Of a stretch of DNA of 64,000 bases, positions 61,870 to 64,000 are shown piece after piece. The first letter of the stretch is position 1; each line of letters starts with the position of its first letter. A model generated the notes under the pieces. The model saw only the letters and a program-made list of their open reading frames with translations. It did not search any database and was not told where the DNA came from. The stretch comes from Favolaschia claudopus (taxonomy: Eukaryota > Basidiomycota > Agaricomycetes > Agaricales > Mycenaceae). The translations under genes and the position numbers were made by a program. The stretch covers positions 868,001 to 932,000 of the forward strand of contig JAWWNJ010000099.1 in the NCBI GenBank assembly GCA_037176885.1. Direction: 5' to 3'.

Positions 61870-62378
61870 AGGCTCCAACTATTTCCATTTGAAAACGTTT
61901 ATAAACGGTAATAACCGTTTCCGTTTCCATTTAATTTACGGGGGGGTGAAAACAGTTTGTAAACAGTTTGCTAGTACGTGCCAATCAGCAAGCCTCTAGC
62001 GCAATATATGAGGTGAAGTAGGCTCAATCTCACCCAGGAATACTTCCCGATTTTATTAGTGAGTTTTCAATCTGTTCTCCTTGCCATTGGGGTATATTTA
62101 CTTCAACGACGAAAGTGTTTGCCCAGAAAGGAAATCAAGTCAACTCTGCACTCAAACAGATTTGACTCTGGATACTTCGGAGAAGGTACTTGGGCCCGGA
62201 AACAAGCACCTGAAGCACAGGGTAGCAAAATGAATAGTAAAACAACTCACACTGACGTGGAGAGAATGGTCTTTGCATGTCCAGATTTTGGCGCTCCGAA
62301 AAACGTTTATAAACGGCTTTAAACCATTTCCGTTTAGTTTGCCAGATCTCGCAAACGAAAACTAAATGGTTGGAGCCT
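61870..62378. mobile_element. 509-bp TA-flanked MITE (AGGCTCCAAC family)
   Basis: Ends AGGCTCCAACTATTT and AAATGGTTGGAGCCT with TA flanks (61868-61869, 62379-62380). Interior near both ends has AACGTTTATAAACGG words. It shares AGGCTCCA termini with the 140-bp elements at 15483 and 49698. Confidence 0.88.
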
Positions 62379-62506
62379 TATAATTATCGGAAGTCGGGAA
62401 GTCAGAGGATTTAATTACGATTACATTACGGTATGGACCTCATATTTAATCGTATGTACGTAATCTTAAGCTCCCCCAGTTGTTGCCGGCCCGCCAATCT
62501 CTGCAA

Positions 62507-62588
62507 AAAGAAAAAGAAAAAAAGAAAAAAAAAAAAAAAAGTTGCAGGAGTCCCTGGAAAAAGAAAGAAAAAAAAAGAAAGAAAGCAC
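62507..62588 (+). repeat. A-rich low-complexity run upstream of the C2-NACHT gene
   Basis: AAAAAG-type runs interrupted by a short GC segment, 70-150 bp before the start codon at 62659. It may be a promoter-proximal poly(dA:dT) tract. Confidence 0.6.
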
Positions 62589-62658
62589 GTGCTTGACTAC
62601 GTGCGCGGTCGCTACTCTCGCTCAACTTGTTTGAAACTTTCGACCCTGTTACGCAGAA

Positions 62659-64000
62659 ATGGCTCTGACACTTATCGGTGCGTCACCTGCATTCGATTTC
62701 ACCTGATTCTTACCAAACACAAACAGTGCAAAAGCTCGACGACCTTGTCTGGGAACCAGGGTGGCGCGATTTGGGTAAACCACCGAATCTCTACATCGAA
62801 GTGTTTGGCAACAAGGGCCGTATCTTCAAAACGCGTGTAGTGAAGCGAAACATCAGACCCACATGGAATGATAGCTTCCAGTAAGTATTCGCATTCCAAT
62901 GGTTTTGTCAACGTTCCGGGCCTCATGTCCGCTCCTCACAGAACCTCGTCATCCCCATCGATGTTCACTTTTCGCCTTTTCCACGATGCACCTGGCCCTG
63001 ATGTCACCATTGCCGAGGCCCAAATTTCAGTTCAGCATTTTATGGAGCAGCCCAATTCAAGCGATGGTGCCCTCAAACTTTTTTGTTGGCTGACACGAGT
63101 TAACCTCTGTTCATCCGCGAATATTGTGGGCATGGCTTTCTGGGTGGGTGGATTCATCCTTGAGGTTTCTGCTCGATAATGTTCGAGCTGCTTAGGGCGA
63201 ATCGCTCAAACTTCCTTGGGTGCGGGACAAAGGATTGACCAGCTAACTGCCGCGTTGCTCAGATTGGCAGAAGAACTTGATCAAGGGCTTGTAGTTCAAA
63301 CAACACTTCTATCTGCGCAAGTTTTGGACGAAGTGGAGAAACTGGGTGGCTATACTCTTCTCCCCATCTAGTTCGTTGGCTAACGAATCTCATAGGAACT
63401 TCTGCGATCTTGGGTGTTCTCAGACATGCCGAGTCCAGTCTTAGACCGTCTATGCGTCGCGAATGTCTGCCTGGCACGCGGGGCGAGATCATCGAGGCTG
63501 TCACTCAACAGCTGACTACGCCCTCGGAAGCGCGAATTGTCTGGCTTTCTGGCGTGGCTGGCTCGGGCAAGAGCACCGTCGCAACAAGTGTTTCTGAGTA
63601 CTTCCGCGGGCTTGGGCGTCTCGGAACACACCTTAGCTTCTCACGCAATGACATAGCTGGAAGCGACCCAATCCTGGTGCTTCATGAGATTGCATTCGGG
63701 CTCGCCAAAGCCCACCTGCACATTGAACAAGCCATATGCGCTGCCCTCGACCGTGATCACAATCTCGTGAAAGCACCATTTGAGAACCAGTTCCGGGAGC
63801 TCCTTCTCGTACCCCTGGAATCTGTGAAGCAGCATCTCGTGGGGCCATTTGTCGTCGTCATAGATGCACTTGATGAGTGCACTGAAGACTCGCGGAAAGT
63901 TCTTGTCAACTTGATTGCCGATCTGTTCGCCAAACTACCTGCAGCTTTCCGGTTTTTCGTCACTTCTCGTCTAGATTCCGACATTACGAGGGTCCTTCGC
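62659..64000 (+). CDS. C2-NACHT (NLR-like) NTPase, 5' part
   Basis: Exons 62659-62677, 62727-62880, 62942-63147, 63196-63346 and 63397-64000+ join in phase over GT-AG introns of 48-61 nt (1134 nt, 378 codons) and the frame is open at the window end. The start MALTLIVQKLDD is followed by a C2-like domain (LYIEVFGNKGRIFKTRVVKR, TWNDSFQ, FTFRLFHDA), a helical linker, and a NACHT domain: Walker A WLSGVAGSGKSTVATS, Walker B FVVVIDALDEC, and sensor FRFFVTSR. This order is found in agaric NLR-like STAND proteins; the C2 domain may bind membranes and the NACHT domain switches on nucleotide binding. Repeats expected at the C-terminus lie outside the window. Confidence 0.88.

Overview
The window looks like a repeat-dense accessory region of a mushroom-forming basidiomycete (Agaricomycetes). 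The evidence is short 43-62 nt GT-AG introns in every spliced gene, an F-box/leucine-rich gene and a C2-NACHT gene of the agaric type, and an agaric mobilome: Ty3/gypsy, Ty1/copia, Tad-like LINEs, hAT, Helitron, tyrosine recombinase, MULE-like and Tc1/mariner-like MITEs. No prokaryotic signal (operons, ribosome binding sites, CRISPR) was seen. All family assignments come from motifs read by eye; no database search was run.

Layout. 1-1129: a disrupted host-like ORF carrying a 508-bp MULE-like MITE. About 2.5-11.3 kb: one Ty3/gypsy element on the minus strand (gag-protease, RT-RNase H, integrase, C-terminal extension), broken by a 59-bp micro-MITE, a 983-bp MITE and a block of LINE-derived sequence that itself carries a mariner-like MITE. 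12.6-16.1 kb: a minus-strand multi-exon gene of an uncharacterised basidiomycete family with DDE-like motifs, cut by a TA-flanked MITE. 16.1-18.7 kb: degenerate repeats and palindromes. 18.9-20.3 kb: a tyrosine recombinase gene (Crypton-like) with one frame conflict. 20.4-28.4 kb: MITEs, a membrane-protein gene, an LTR element whose gag-like ORF has a KH domain, and telomere-like repeats. 29.0-30.8 kb: an F-box protein and a hypothetical gene. 31-36.8 kb: MITEs, a 310-bp direct repeat, LINE 3' ends. 36.8-42.9 kb: a multi-level nest in which a LINE RNase H fragment holds a TIR element and a 437-bp hAT MITE, and the MITE holds a complete 4.1-kb hAT transposon with an apparently intact 10-exon transposase. 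42.9-45.6 kb: a large TCATGA-rich foldback element. 45.6-55.5 kb: Helitron, LINE, hAT and pogo fragments and several foldbacks. 56.3-59.0 kb: a Helitron Rep-helicase N-terminal gene split by a foldback made of phased A-tracts. 59.0-61.8 kb: a decayed Ty1/copia element. 62.7-64.0 kb: a spliced C2-NACHT (NLR-like) gene running off the window end.

Common theme: many insertions fall inside coding sequence of other elements, and for several the target-site duplication (TSD) is intact and precise removal rejoins the reading frame. This makes the window an unusually readable record of insertion order and lets element ends be called exactly without an alignment. Genes that may still be functional are the hAT transposase, the C2-NACHT gene, the F-box gene and possibly the KH ORF and the DDE-like gene; most other coding sequence is pseudogenic.
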